Source: an uncultured Sphingomonas sp.
GTDB lineage: Bacteria; Pseudomonadota; Alphaproteobacteria; Sphingomonadales; Sphingomonadaceae
Assembly (NCBI RefSeq): GCF_936927845.1
Contig: NZ_CAKZHV010000059.1
Location: 191,001 to 255,000, forward strand
Direction: 5' to 3'
DNA length: 64,000 nucleotides
In this document: piece by piece, positions 42,307 through 51,732 of the stretch
Layout of the letters: the number at the start of each line of letters is the position of its first letter
How positions within the stretch are numbered: the stretch's first letter is position 1
Notes under the pieces: generated by a model
Told to the model about the DNA's origin: nothing
What the model saw: only the letters and a program-made list of their open reading frames with translations
The model's database searches: none
Made by a program: the position numbers and the translations under genes

Positions 42307-43206
42307 ATGACCGGTCTGGCTTTTGACTTCAGCCTGTATCTAGCGCAGCAGCGCCGCCGCTCCGCTCACACCGTGCGCGCCTATCGCACGACGGCCGAGC
42401 GCTTCATCCAATTTCTCGCCGAACACTGGGGGGCAATGGTCGATCGACCAGCGCTCTTGCGGGTTGGGGCGGCGGATGTGCGCGCCTATCTCGCGCAGCG
42501 TCGCGGGGTGAGCGGTGGCTTAGGGGGGCTGACCAACGCGTCGGCGGCGCGCGAGCTGTCGGCGGTGCGCGCCTTCCTCGAATGGGCGAACGGCACTGGT
42601 TCGGCACCGCTCCTCAAGGGTCCACGCGTGAAGAAGGGGCTGCCGCGCCCGGTCGCGCCGGCGGAAGCCGTGTGGCTCGCCAGGGACGTGGCGGAGGAGA
42701 GTGATGAGCCGTGGATCGCCGCACGCGACTGGGCGGTGCTGCTGCTGCTGTACGGTGCGGGGTTGCGGATCGGCGAGGCGCTGTCGCTGACTGGGGGCGC
42801 ACTTCCGCTCGGCGACACGCTGGCCGTCACCGGCAAGCGTGCAAAGACACGGATCGTCCCGTTGCTTCCAGAGGTTCGTGCAGCGATCGAGGATTACGTC
42901 GCGCGCATGCCTTGGCCTGTTGCGAGCGATCAGCCGTTGTTTCGCGGCGTACGCGGGGGAGCGCTGTCCGGCGGGATCGTACGAGCAAAGGTCCGGCGGG
43001 CGCGCGCGCGGCTCGGCTTGTCGGAGCGCACTACGCCGCACGCCTTGCGCCACAGCTTCGCCACGCACCTGCTCGGCCGCGGTGCGGACCTGCGGGCGTT
43101 GCAGGAGCTGCTCGGCCATGCGAGCCTCAGTTCGACGCAAATCTACACCCAGGTCGATGCCGCGCGCCTGCTGGATGTGTACCGAAACGCCCACCCGCGC
43201 GCCTGA
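42307..43206 (+). CDS. xerC: tyrosine recombinase XerC-like
   Basis: A 299-residue tyrosine recombinase that would resolve chromosome dimers at dif with XerD. The N-terminal SAM-like core-binding domain (FDFSLYLAQQRRRSAHTVRAYR) and the catalytic domain are complete: Arg in GAGLRIGEAL, Lys in GKRAKTRIV, HxxR in HALRHSFATHLL, His in LLGHASLSS and the nucleophile Tyr in TQIYTQVD. I call XerC over XerD from overall look; the distinction is not proven. It is probably housekeeping, not a phage integrase, since it follows the DUF4197 gene and no phage genes surround it. Confidence 0.87.
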   Translation: MTGLAFDFSLYLAQQRRRSAHTVRAYRTTAERFIQFLAEHWGAMVDRPALLRVGAADVRAYLAQRRGVSGGLGGLTNASAARELSAVRAFLEWANGTGSAPLLKGPRVKKGLPRPVAPAEAVWLARDVAEESDEPWIAARDWAVLLLLYGAGLRIGEALSLTGGALPLGDTLAVTGKRAKTRIVPLLPEVRAAIEDYVARMPWPVASDQPLFRGVRGGALSGGIVRAKVRRARARLGLSERTTPHALRHSFATHLLGRGADLRALQELLGHASLSSTQIYTQVDAARLLDVYRNAHPRA

Positions 43207-43236
43207 TCCATAGGGCTAAGGCGTACTGAGCAGGGC

Positions 43237-43266
43237 CGAAGTTGAGAAAGTTGAGGTTGTCGCGCG
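43237..43266. repeat. copy 2 of a 30-base shared element, after xerC
   Basis: CGAAGTTGAGAAAGTTGAGGTT-g-TCGCGCG, 30 bases downstream of xerC, is the reverse complement of 35010-35039 with one mismatch. A further TCTCAAC at 43268-43274 pairs with GTTGAGA at 43241-43247 to form a hairpin. The rest of the 203-base spacer to atpC shows no gene. Confidence 0.7.
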
Positions 43267-43409
43267 TTCTCAACATCTGCGCGCGAAGCGACTGAGCGAT
43301 CATGGCCTCGCGCTAGCGACGTTAGCGAGGGTAGGACAGTCCAGCGGCATGGGATGGCCCATGATCGCAGCAGCGGAGCGCATCGTCGCGGCTCCGCTGC
43401 CCCTTTCGA

Positions 43410-43664
43410 TCAGTCGGCGTGTTCGGCCAGTACGGTCAGCCCGCGTGCATTGACCTCGGCAAGGCCGCCGCGCACCGCGATCGTCTCAGGCGCGGCGTTC
43501 GGCGTCATCTGCACCAACACGTTGCCATCGCGGATTGTCGCCATCAGCGGCGCGTGGCCTTCGAGCACCGCGAAATCGCCCTCGGTGCCCGGCACGGTCA
43601 CCATATAGACCTCGTCCGAGCGCACGAGGCGCTCGGGCGTGACCAGCTCGAAGTGCAGCGCCAT
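43410..43664 (-). CDS. atpC: ATP synthase epsilon subunit (short form)
   Basis: Central-stalk subunit of F1. The 84 residues cover only the N-terminal beta-sandwich (LHFELVTPERLVRS, VTVPGTEGDFAVLEGHAPLM, IAVRGGLAEVNARGLTVLAE). The C-terminal helical hairpin, which in most bacteria inhibits ATP hydrolysis, is absent, so the usual 130-140-residue form is not made. Short forms of this kind occur in sphingomonads and other alphaproteobacteria, so this is probably not a mutation. It overlaps the stop of atpD by one base. Confidence 0.92.
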   Translation of the reverse strand: MALHFELVTPERLVRSDEVYMVTVPGTEGDFAVLEGHAPLMATIRDGNVLVQMTPNAAPETIAVRGGLAEVNARGLTVLAEHAD

Positions 43665-45151
43665 TACGCGTCCTGCGCCAGCTTCTCGGCCTTGGCGACG
43701 ACCTCGTCGATGCCGCCGACCATGTAGAACGCTGCCTCGGGCAGGTGATCATACTCGCCGTTCACGACCGCCTTGAACGAGCGGATCGTGTCGTCGAGCT
43801 GGACGAACTTGCCTGGGATGTTGGTGAACACCTCGGCGACGTGGAACGGCTGGCTGAGGAAGCGCTGGATCTTGCGCGCGCGGCTGACGGTCAGCTTATC
43901 CTCTTCGGACAGCTCGTCCATGCCGAGGATGGCGATGATGTCCTGCAGCGACTTGTACTTCTGCAGCGTCGCCTGCACCGCGCGGGCGGTCTCGTAGTGA
44001 TCCTGGCCGACCGTGCGCGGCTCGAGCACGCGGCTGGTCGAGTCGAGCGGATCGACCGCGGGGTAGATGCCCAGCTCCGAGATTGCGCGGTTGAGCACGG
44101 TGGTCGCGTCCAAGTGCGCGAACGAGGTCGCCGGCGCCGGATCGGTCAAGTCGTCCGCGGGCACGTACACGGCCTGCACCGAGGTGATCGAGCCCTTGTT
44201 GGTCGAGGTGATCCGCTCCTGCAGCGCACCCATGTCGGTCGACAGCGTCGGCTGATAGCCCACCGCCGACGGAATACGACCGAGCAGCGCCGACACCTCT
44301 GCGCCCGCCTGCGTGAAGCGGAAGATGTTGTCGACGAAGAAGAGCACGTCCTGGCCCTCCTGGTCGCGGAAATACTCGGCAATCGCGAGACCCGAGAGCG
44401 CGACGCGCGCGCGCGCGCCCGGCGGCTCGTTCATCTGGCCGTATACCAGGGCGACCTTCGAGCCCTCGCTGATCGCGTTACCCGCCTCGTCCTTGGCGAT
44501 GACGCCCGCGTCGAGGAACTCGTGGTAGAGATCGTTGCCCTCGCGGGTACGCTCACCCACGCCCGCGAAAACGCTCGTGCCGCCGTGGCCCTTGGCGATG
44601 TTGTTGATGAGTTCCTGGATCAGCACGGTCTTGCCGACGCCCGCACCGCCGAACAGGCCAATCTTGCCGCCCTTCGCATAGGGCGCCAGCAGGTCGATGA
44701 CCTTGATGCCGGTAACGAGGATCGCGCTCTCGGTCGACTGGTCGATGAACTCGGGCGCCTTGGCGTGGATCGGTGCGCGCAGGTCGGTGCCGACGGGCCC
44801 ACGCTCGTCAATTGGATCGCCGACGACGTTCATGATGCGGCCGAGCGTCGCCGGGCCGACCGGCACGGTGATCTGATTGCCGGTGTCGGTCACGTTCTGA
44901 CCGCGCGTCAGTCCTTCGGTCGAGTCCATCGCGATCGTGCGGACGGTGTTCTCGCCGAGGTGCTGCGCGACCTCGAGAACGAGTCGGTTCCCGTTATTGT
45001 CGGTTTCGAGCGCCGACAGGATCGCGGGCAGGTGGTTGTCGAACGACACGTCGACGACCGCGCCGATCACCTGGCTGATGCGGCCCACATTGTTGCTGCC
45101 CGACACATGGGGGCGATCATCAAAGATGTTGGCGTCGGGGACGGTGGCCAT
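43664..45151 (-). CDS. atpD: ATP synthase beta subunit
   Basis: Catalytic subunit of F1. The 495-residue protein has the Walker A loop GGAGVGKTVLIQE, Walker B LFFVDNIFRF, the glutamate-arginine segment GERTREGNDLY and the catalytic core PSAVGYQPTLSTDMG and TSFAHLDATTVLNR. It has a short N-terminal extension before GRISQVIGAVVD. Fourth gene of the atpHAGDC operon, 24 bases after atpG. Confidence 0.98.
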   Translation of the reverse strand: MATVPDANIFDDRPHVSGSNNVGRISQVIGAVVDVSFDNHLPAILSALETDNNGNRLVLEVAQHLGENTVRTIAMDSTEGLTRGQNVTDTGNQITVPVGPATLGRIMNVVGDPIDERGPVGTDLRAPIHAKAPEFIDQSTESAILVTGIKVIDLLAPYAKGGKIGLFGGAGVGKTVLIQELINNIAKGHGGTSVFAGVGERTREGNDLYHEFLDAGVIAKDEAGNAISEGSKVALVYGQMNEPPGARARVALSGLAIAEYFRDQEGQDVLFFVDNIFRFTQAGAEVSALLGRIPSAVGYQPTLSTDMGALQERITSTNKGSITSVQAVYVPADDLTDPAPATSFAHLDATTVLNRAISELGIYPAVDPLDSTSRVLEPRTVGQDHYETARAVQATLQKYKSLQDIIAILGMDELSEEDKLTVSRARKIQRFLSQPFHVAEVFTNIPGKFVQLDDTIRSFKAVVNGEYDHLPEAAFYMVGGIDEVVAKAEKLAQDA

Positions 45152-45175
45152 GTTCTGGTTCCTGCTTCTGAATGC

Positions 45176-46066
45176 TTAGAGCGCTTCGGCGCCAGAGATG
45201 ATCTCGACCAGCTCGGTCGTGATCGCGGCCTGGCGCGTGCGGTTGTACTGGATCGAGAGGCGATTGATCATGTCGCCGGCGTTGCGGGTCGCATTGTCCA
45301 TCGCGTTCATGCGGCTGCCCTGCTCCGACGCCGCATTTTCCAAGAGCGCGCGGAACACCTGAACCGCAACGTTACGCGGCAGCAGGTCGGCGAGGATCTG
45401 TTCCTCGCTCGGCTCATACTCGACCGCAGCATCGCCGTCGTTGGAGAGCGTCGGCGCCAGCTTGGGATCGCGCGTCGGGACCGACACGGGGATGATCTGC
45501 TGCGTCGTAGGGATCTGCACCAGCGCCGACTGGAACTTGGCGTAGAACAGGTGTGCGACGTCGAACTCGCCCGCGGTGTAGCGCGCGAGCAGATCGTCGG
45601 CGATCGCCTTCGCTTCATCGAAGCGCGCGACCTTCATGGTCGACAGATCGTGGTCAGCGACGACCCCGGTCGGGTAGAAGCGCTTGATGACGCGGCCTTT
45701 GCGGCCGACGGTGTAGAAGTGGACGGTCTTGCCCGCCGCTTCGAGCTCCTCGGCCTTGCGACGCGCCGCGCGGACGATGTTGGTGTTGAACGCACCCGCC
45801 AGGCCGCGCTCGGACGTGACGACCACCAGCATGTGAACCTGATCGCGGCCGGTGCCCGCGAGCAACGGCGATGCGCCCTCACCGCCGGCGCGCGCGGCGA
45901 GGCTCGCGACCACGCTCTCGATCCGCTCGGCGTACGGGCGACCAGCCATCGCCGCTTCCTGCGCGCGGCGCAGCTTGGCGGCGGCGACCATCTTCATCGC
46001 CTTGGTGATCTTCTGGGTCGACTTGACCGAGTTGATCCTGATCTTGAGGGCCTTGAGAGACGCCAT
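45176..46066 (-). CDS. atpG: ATP synthase gamma subunit
   Basis: The rotor shaft of F1. The 296-residue protein begins with the conserved ASLKALKIRINSVKSTQKIT and MKMVAAAKLRRAQ helix, has the Rossmann-like middle (LVVVTSERGLAGAFN), and ends with the conserved C-terminal helix SRMNAMDNATRNAGDMINRL and QAAITTELVEIISGAEAL. An extra loop (PSEEQILADLLPRNVAVQV) is near the usual place. A 115-base gap with a strong hairpin separates it from atpA. Confidence 0.97.
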   Translation of the reverse strand: MASLKALKIRINSVKSTQKITKAMKMVAAAKLRRAQEAAMAGRPYAERIESVVASLAARAGGEGASPLLAGTGRDQVHMLVVVTSERGLAGAFNTNIVRAARRKAEELEAAGKTVHFYTVGRKGRVIKRFYPTGVVADHDLSTMKVARFDEAKAIADDLLARYTAGEFDVAHLFYAKFQSALVQIPTTQQIIPVSVPTRDPKLAPTLSNDGDAAVEYEPSEEQILADLLPRNVAVQVFRALLENAASEQGSRMNAMDNATRNAGDMINRLSIQYNRTRQAAITTELVEIISGAEAL

Positions 46067-46130
46067 TCGTTTCCTCTTGCCGTCACCGCGAGCGGATCGG
46101 GGTCAGCGTTCGCCAGGGCCGTGTCGCTTT

Positions 46131-46171
46131 GGGCGGCCCCTCTCCCAACCCTCTCCCCGGCAGGGAGAGGG
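46131..46171. repeat. hairpin repeat inside the atp operon
   Basis: CCCTCTCCC-cggca-GGGAGAGGG (46149-46171) is a perfect 9-base stem in the atpA-atpG spacer, preceded by GGCGGCCCC. It resembles the GGGAGG repeats near 2.1 and 12.7 kb. It could reduce read-through or stabilise the upstream part of the message, changing subunit ratios; this is inference. Confidence 0.65.
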
Positions 46172-46181
46172 CCTTGGTATC

Positions 46182-47711
<1,530 letters not shown>

Positions 47712-47714
47712 TAC

Positions 47715-48284
47715 TCAGCCTTTCATCGCGCTGGCGAGCGCATTCAAACGGGTGCGGATCGACGAATCGATCATCTGGGAGCCGATGCGGACCACGAGCC
47801 CGCCGAGCAGGTCGGGGTCGACCGACAGGTCGACCGACACCTCGCGGCCGACGCGGGTGCGCAGCTGCTGCTTCAACTCGGCAACCTGATCGTCGGTGAG
47901 CGGGTGCGCGCTCGTCACCTCGGCCGTCGTCTCACCGCGGTGACGCGCGGCGAGCTGACGGAAGGCGCGGATGATCGCGGACAGCTGGCCCAGGCGACGG
48001 TTTTCGGCGAGGACGCCGAGAAAGTTCTTGGTGGTCTGGTCGACGCCGAGTTCGTCGGCGGTCGCGAGCACGGCCTTGGCCGCCTCCCCGCGCGCGACGA
48101 GCGGCGAGGAGGTCAGCGCGCGGAAATCGGCCGACTGGTCGAGCGCGTCGCGGACGCGCGACAGGCTCTGCTCGACCTCGTTCACCTGGCGCGCATCGAC
48201 CGCGAGATCGAACAAAGCGGTGGCGTAGCGTCCGCCCAGGCTCGCCTGGATGCTGCTACCATGTGTGCCGCTGGAACTATCCAC
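47715..48284 (-). CDS. atpH: ATP synthase delta subunit
   Basis: Peripheral-stalk subunit that joins F1 to Fo. The 189-residue protein has LGGRYATALFDLAVDARQ at the start, the helical N-terminal domain, and the C-terminal ISSA-like segment VSVDLSVDPDLLGGLVVRIGSQMIDSS. First gene of the F1 operon; the Fo genes are not in the window, as in many alphaproteobacteria, where they form a separate operon. Confidence 0.95.
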   Translation of the reverse strand: MDSSSGTHGSSIQASLGGRYATALFDLAVDARQVNEVEQSLSRVRDALDQSADFRALTSSPLVARGEAAKAVLATADELGVDQTTKNFLGVLAENRRLGQLSAIIRAFRQLAARHRGETTAEVTSAHPLTDDQVAELKQQLRTRVGREVSVDLSVDPDLLGGLVVRIGSQMIDSSIRTRLNALASAMKG

Positions 48285-48624
48285 GCGATCCGAATTCCTT
48301 GCCTAACAGTGTCCGCGTCCAAGGGTGCTGGCCGCTAAGGGTTTCTCCCCGAGCGAACGGATGGCGCACGAACGGCACCTCGCAAGGGTTGGCGGGCGCG
48401 TAGCATCGGTCCCCGGCGTTGACAACCGGGGACGCGTAGCCGGGTGAAACGACGGTGAACGGCAGATGATCCCGTTTTCATGTTCGTAAAAGGTCGCGAA
48501 GGCATGCGCGTGATCCAACGCATGGTGTCATGCGCACCTGCATGTGATGCCAAACACCCCATTAGGTAATTCGCAAGCCTTGCCGCGCTACCTCACCATC
48601 AAGGAACCGTAAGGATCGTGGTGA
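48285..48624. other. 340-base divergent spacer between atpH and cpaF
   Basis: No gene is visible. It must carry the promoter of the atp operon leftward and of cpaF rightward. A 7-base stem, TCCCCGG-cgttgacaa-CCGGGGA (48410-48432), lies in the middle, with a TTGACA word in its loop on the plus strand. No confident -10 partner was found for either direction. Confidence 0.5.
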
Positions 48625-50151
48625 ATGAACGCGTTCGGGCGTCGTAACAACATCGGTGGCGCAGGCGCGCGGCCCGGCTTCGGCGTGGCGCGGCCGATGC
48701 AGGGCGGCGGCTTTCAAAAGCCCGATCCGGCGGGCGAGCAGTTTCCGCCGCTCGACACCTTGCAGGCGGCGGGAACAGTCGCGGGCGACGACCAGTCGCT
48801 GGTGCCAGCGTTGCAGATGGACGCGATGCAGCGTCTGGCCGACCGGCAGGCCGCGTCGGCGGAATCGGGGTCGAGCCGCGTCGAAGGGTTCGAAGCATCG
48901 ATCCACCGCATCAAGGAGCAGGTGCTGCCCCGTCTGCTCGAACGCGTCGACCCCGAGGCGGCGGCGACGCTGGGCAAGGACGAGCTGGCAGAGGAATTCC
49001 GCCCGATCATCGGCGAGGTGCTGGCCGAGCTGCGCCTCACGCTCAACCGGCGTGAGCAGTTTGCGCTGGAAAAGGTGCTGGTCGACGAGTTGCTGGGCCT
49101 CGGGCCGCTCGAGGAACTGCTCGCCGACGCCGACATCAGCGACATCATGGTCAACGGCCCCGACCAGACCTTTGTCGAGCGCAAGGGCAAATTGGAGCTC
49201 GCGCAGATCCAGTTCCGCGACGAGGAGCATCTGTTCCAGATCGCGCAGCGCATCTGCAACTCGGTCGGCCGTCGCGTCGACCAGACCAGCCCGCTTGCCG
49301 ACGCGCGCCTGAAGGACGGTAGCCGCGTCAACGTGATCGTGCCGCCCTTGAGCCTCAAGGGCACCGCGATCTCGATCCGCAAATTCTCCGCCAAGCCGAT
49401 CACGCTCGACATGATGGCCGGGTTCGGCAGCATGAGCACCAAGATGGCGACCGCGCTGAAGATCGCGGGCGCGTGCCGGTTCAACGTCGTGATCTCGGGC
49501 GGTACCGGCTCGGGCAAGACGACAATGCTGAATGCCTTGTCCAAGATGATCGATCCGGGCGAGCGCGTGCTGACGATCGAGGATGCGGCCGAACTTCGGC
49601 TGCAGCAGCCGCACTGGCTGCCGCTGGAGACGCGGCCGGCGAACCTGGAGGGTCAGGGCGAGATCAGCATCCGCGACCTCGTGAAAAACGCGCTACGTAT
49701 GCGCCCCGACCGCATCATCCTGGGCGAAATTCGCGGGTCCGAGTGTTTCGACATGCTCGCGGCGATGAACACCGGCCACGACGGCTCGATGTGTACGCTC
49801 CACTCCAACTCCCCGCGCGAGGCGCTGGCGCGTATGGAGAACATGGTGATGATGTCCGACATCAAGGTGCCGAAGGAAGCGATCAGCCGCCAGATCGCCG
49901 ACAGCGTCGACATGATCATCCAGGTGAAGCGCCTGCGCGACGGTTCGCGCCGCGTGACCAACATCACCGAGGTGATCGGTATGGAAGGCCCGGTGATCGT
50001 CACGCAGGAGTTGTTCAAGTTCGAGTATCTCGACGAGAGCGCCGACGGCAAGATCATCGGCGAGTATCGCGCGATGGGGCTTCGCCCGTACACGATCGAC
50101 AAGGCCAAGCAGTTCGGGTTCGACCAGGCGTTCCTCGAAGCCTGCCTGTAA
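48625..50151 (+). CDS. cpaF: CpaF-like secretion/pilus ATPase
   Basis: A 508-residue type II/IV secretion ATPase of the CpaF (TadA) group that powers Flp pilus assembly. A disordered Gly/Pro-rich N-terminus leads into the N-terminal domain (VLVDELLGLGPLEELLADADISDIMVNG-type sequence at about residue 155) and the RecA-like core. This has Walker A SGGTGSGKTTMLN, the Asp box VLTIEDAAELRL, the His/Glu region LRMRPDRIILGEIRG, and TGHDGSMCTLHSNSPREAL. The usual cpaB, cpaC, cpaE, tadB and tadC neighbours are absent here, so it is either a detached member or serves pili encoded elsewhere. Confidence 0.9.
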   Translation: MNAFGRRNNIGGAGARPGFGVARPMQGGGFQKPDPAGEQFPPLDTLQAAGTVAGDDQSLVPALQMDAMQRLADRQAASAESGSSRVEGFEASIHRIKEQVLPRLLERVDPEAAATLGKDELAEEFRPIIGEVLAELRLTLNRREQFALEKVLVDELLGLGPLEELLADADISDIMVNGPDQTFVERKGKLELAQIQFRDEEHLFQIAQRICNSVGRRVDQTSPLADARLKDGSRVNVIVPPLSLKGTAISIRKFSAKPITLDMMAGFGSMSTKMATALKIAGACRFNVVISGGTGSGKTTMLNALSKMIDPGERVLTIEDAAELRLQQPHWLPLETRPANLEGQGEISIRDLVKNALRMRPDRIILGEIRGSECFDMLAAMNTGHDGSMCTLHSNSPREALARMENMVMMSDIKVPKEAISRQIADSVDMIIQVKRLRDGSRRVTNITEVIGMEGPVIVTQELFKFEYLDESADGKIIGEYRAMGLRPYTIDKAKQFGFDQAFLEACL

Positions 50152-50167
50152 ACGCGGCTGACCATGA

Positions 50168-50193
50168 GCCCGTGCCCTTCCGGAGGCACGGGC
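50168..50193 (+). terminator. hairpin after cpaF
   Basis: GCCCGTGCC-cttccgga-GGCACGGGC is a perfect 9-base stem 16 bases after the cpaF stop and 21 bases before the next start. There is no clear T run, so it may act with Rho or as a processing site. Confidence 0.6.
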
Positions 50194-50214
50194 CGGTCAT
50201 GACATAAATCAGCC

Positions 50215-51420
50215 GTGTCGCGGCGCGCCTCGTCGCGCTACACGGGCGGCGTGTCGTTTCTTGCTGCCCTTTTCCTCCTCGCCGCAGCGCCGGCCTCGGC
50301 CGTGCCGGCGGGCACGCAGGCCTTGTCGGCCGATCACGAGGAGCGCTGGATCCCGTTCGAGTTCACGCCGGGCAACCAGATCCGTTTCGTCATGTCGCTG
50401 GAAGGCCGCCCAGTCAGCGCCATTCTCGACACCGGCGTCAGTTACTCGGTGGTCGCGCGGCGCTACGCGGAGGCGCAACACCTGCGCGTGCGGGGGCAAG
50501 CCAAGGCCGATGTGATCGGCGGATCGGTGCCGGTGGGCTGGGTGGCGACGCGCACGCTCGCGATCGGCGGCTTGCGGCGCGATGGCGGCGGGCTGGCGGT
50601 CGCCGACCTGCCCGCGACTGCGACGGGCAGCGCCACCGCAGTCGACCTGCTGGTCGGGCGCGATCTGACCGCCGACTACGCGCTCGACATCGACTACGCG
50701 CAACGACGGTTCCGCTTCCTGCGCTCGGGCCGTACCCCGTTCGCGGGCACGTCATCGCAGCTGACGATCGCACCCGACCGGCTGGTGTACGTGAGTTCGG
50801 TCGTGCTGGGCGGCGCGGAGCTGCGCCCGATGGTGGTCGACACCGGTGACGGATCGGCGGTGACGCTTGGCACTGCCGCATGGAACACCGCGCGGATGCC
50901 GAGCCGCACGACGACGACAACCGTGTCTTTCGGGCTCGCCGGCCCGGTGGTCAGCGAGGTCGCGATCGTGCCGCAGATGGTCGTCGGCAAGACCGTGGCG
51001 CGCAACGTTGAGGTGCGTGTCGAGCCGAGCGGCGGCTTTTCCGACAAGATCGGCGTCGCCGGACGGATAGGATCCGGATTTTTGCAGAACTACCGCGTGC
51101 TGCTGGACCCTGCGGCGGGGCAGATGCTGCTGTTGCCCGGGCCCGACGCCGACAAGCCGCCGCTGCGGTCGACCAGCGGGCTGTTGCTGGGCATCGCGCG
51201 CGATCGGTTGAAAGTGCTCCACGTCATGCGCGGCGGGCCGGCAGCCGTCGCAGGGTGGCGCGTTGGCGATCTGATCTGCCGGATCGATGGCGAGGCGATC
51301 ACGCCCGCCTATCCGACCAGCGCGCTTGCACGCTGGAGTGCGGGCACGCCCGGTCGCACCGTGACGCTGCGCTTGTGCAACGGCACCGAGCGCCGCCTGA
51401 CGCTCGCCAATTTCTACTGA
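50215..51420 (+). CDS. retropepsin-like aspartyl protease with C-terminal PDZ-like domain
   Basis: A 401-residue exported protein. A signal peptide (FLAALFLLAAAPASA) is followed by two retropepsin-like halves, each with an Asp-Thr-Gly motif: SAILDTGVSYSVV near residue 70 and MVVDTGDGSAVTLG near residue 205. The C-terminal 90 residues form a PDZ-like domain (VLHVMRGGPAAVAGWRVGDLICRIDGEAI). The family is seen in sphingomonads and other alphaproteobacteria; whether it cleaves proteins is not known. Translation may start at GTG 50215 or GTG 50251, the latter giving a neater signal peptide. Confidence 0.82.
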   Translation: MSRRASSRYTGGVSFLAALFLLAAAPASAVPAGTQALSADHEERWIPFEFTPGNQIRFVMSLEGRPVSAILDTGVSYSVVARRYAEAQHLRVRGQAKADVIGGSVPVGWVATRTLAIGGLRRDGGGLAVADLPATATGSATAVDLLVGRDLTADYALDIDYAQRRFRFLRSGRTPFAGTSSQLTIAPDRLVYVSSVVLGGAELRPMVVDTGDGSAVTLGTAAWNTARMPSRTTTTTVSFGLAGPVVSEVAIVPQMVVGKTVARNVEVRVEPSGGFSDKIGVAGRIGSGFLQNYRVLLDPAAGQMLLLPGPDADKPPLRSTSGLLLGIARDRLKVLHVMRGGPAAVAGWRVGDLICRIDGEAITPAYPTSALARWSAGTPGRTVTLRLCNGTERRLTLANFY

Positions 51421-51471
51421 CCGCGGACTGCCACGCCGCCGGTCAGGTCGCGACACCCGACCATTACCCTC

Positions 51472-51693
51472 TCAACCCTTCCCCAACACCAGCAGCGCAC
51501 CCGCCAGTGTGATGAGCGCGAGCATCTGCACGTTGGTCCAGTCGACCCAGCCCACCGCATCGGGATCGTGCCGGGTCGCGCGGCGACGTTCGCGAAACGA
51601 TGCGACAACCGCGACGACGAGGCAGAGCGCAGCAACGATCCCACTCGCGATCTGCCGCTCGCTCGCGTCGGCGACCACTTGAAACACGTTCAT
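51472..51693 (-). CDS. small two-span membrane protein
   Basis: A 73-residue protein that starts at ATG 51693 (MNVFQVVADASERQI) and has two hydrophobic segments (IVAALCLVVAVVASF and MLALITLAGALLVLG) joined by a basic loop (RERRRATRHDPDAVGW). The stop lies 51 bases from that of the convergent protease gene, and a 39-base spacer separates it from the divergent methyltransferase gene. It is well formed, but no family is recognised. Confidence 0.68.
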   Translation of the reverse strand: MNVFQVVADASERQIASGIVAALCLVVAVVASFRERRRATRHDPDAVGWVDWTNVQMLALITLAGALLVLGKG

Positions 51694-51732
51694 CGCTCGT
51701 CCAGCCTGCGCGCCACGATCAAAGGAGTTGCC

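Noticed and set aside
41464..43206. xerC as a phage or island integrase
   Set aside because: It follows a DUF4197 housekeeping-type gene, has the length and motifs of Xer proteins, and no phage genes or att repeats are around it.
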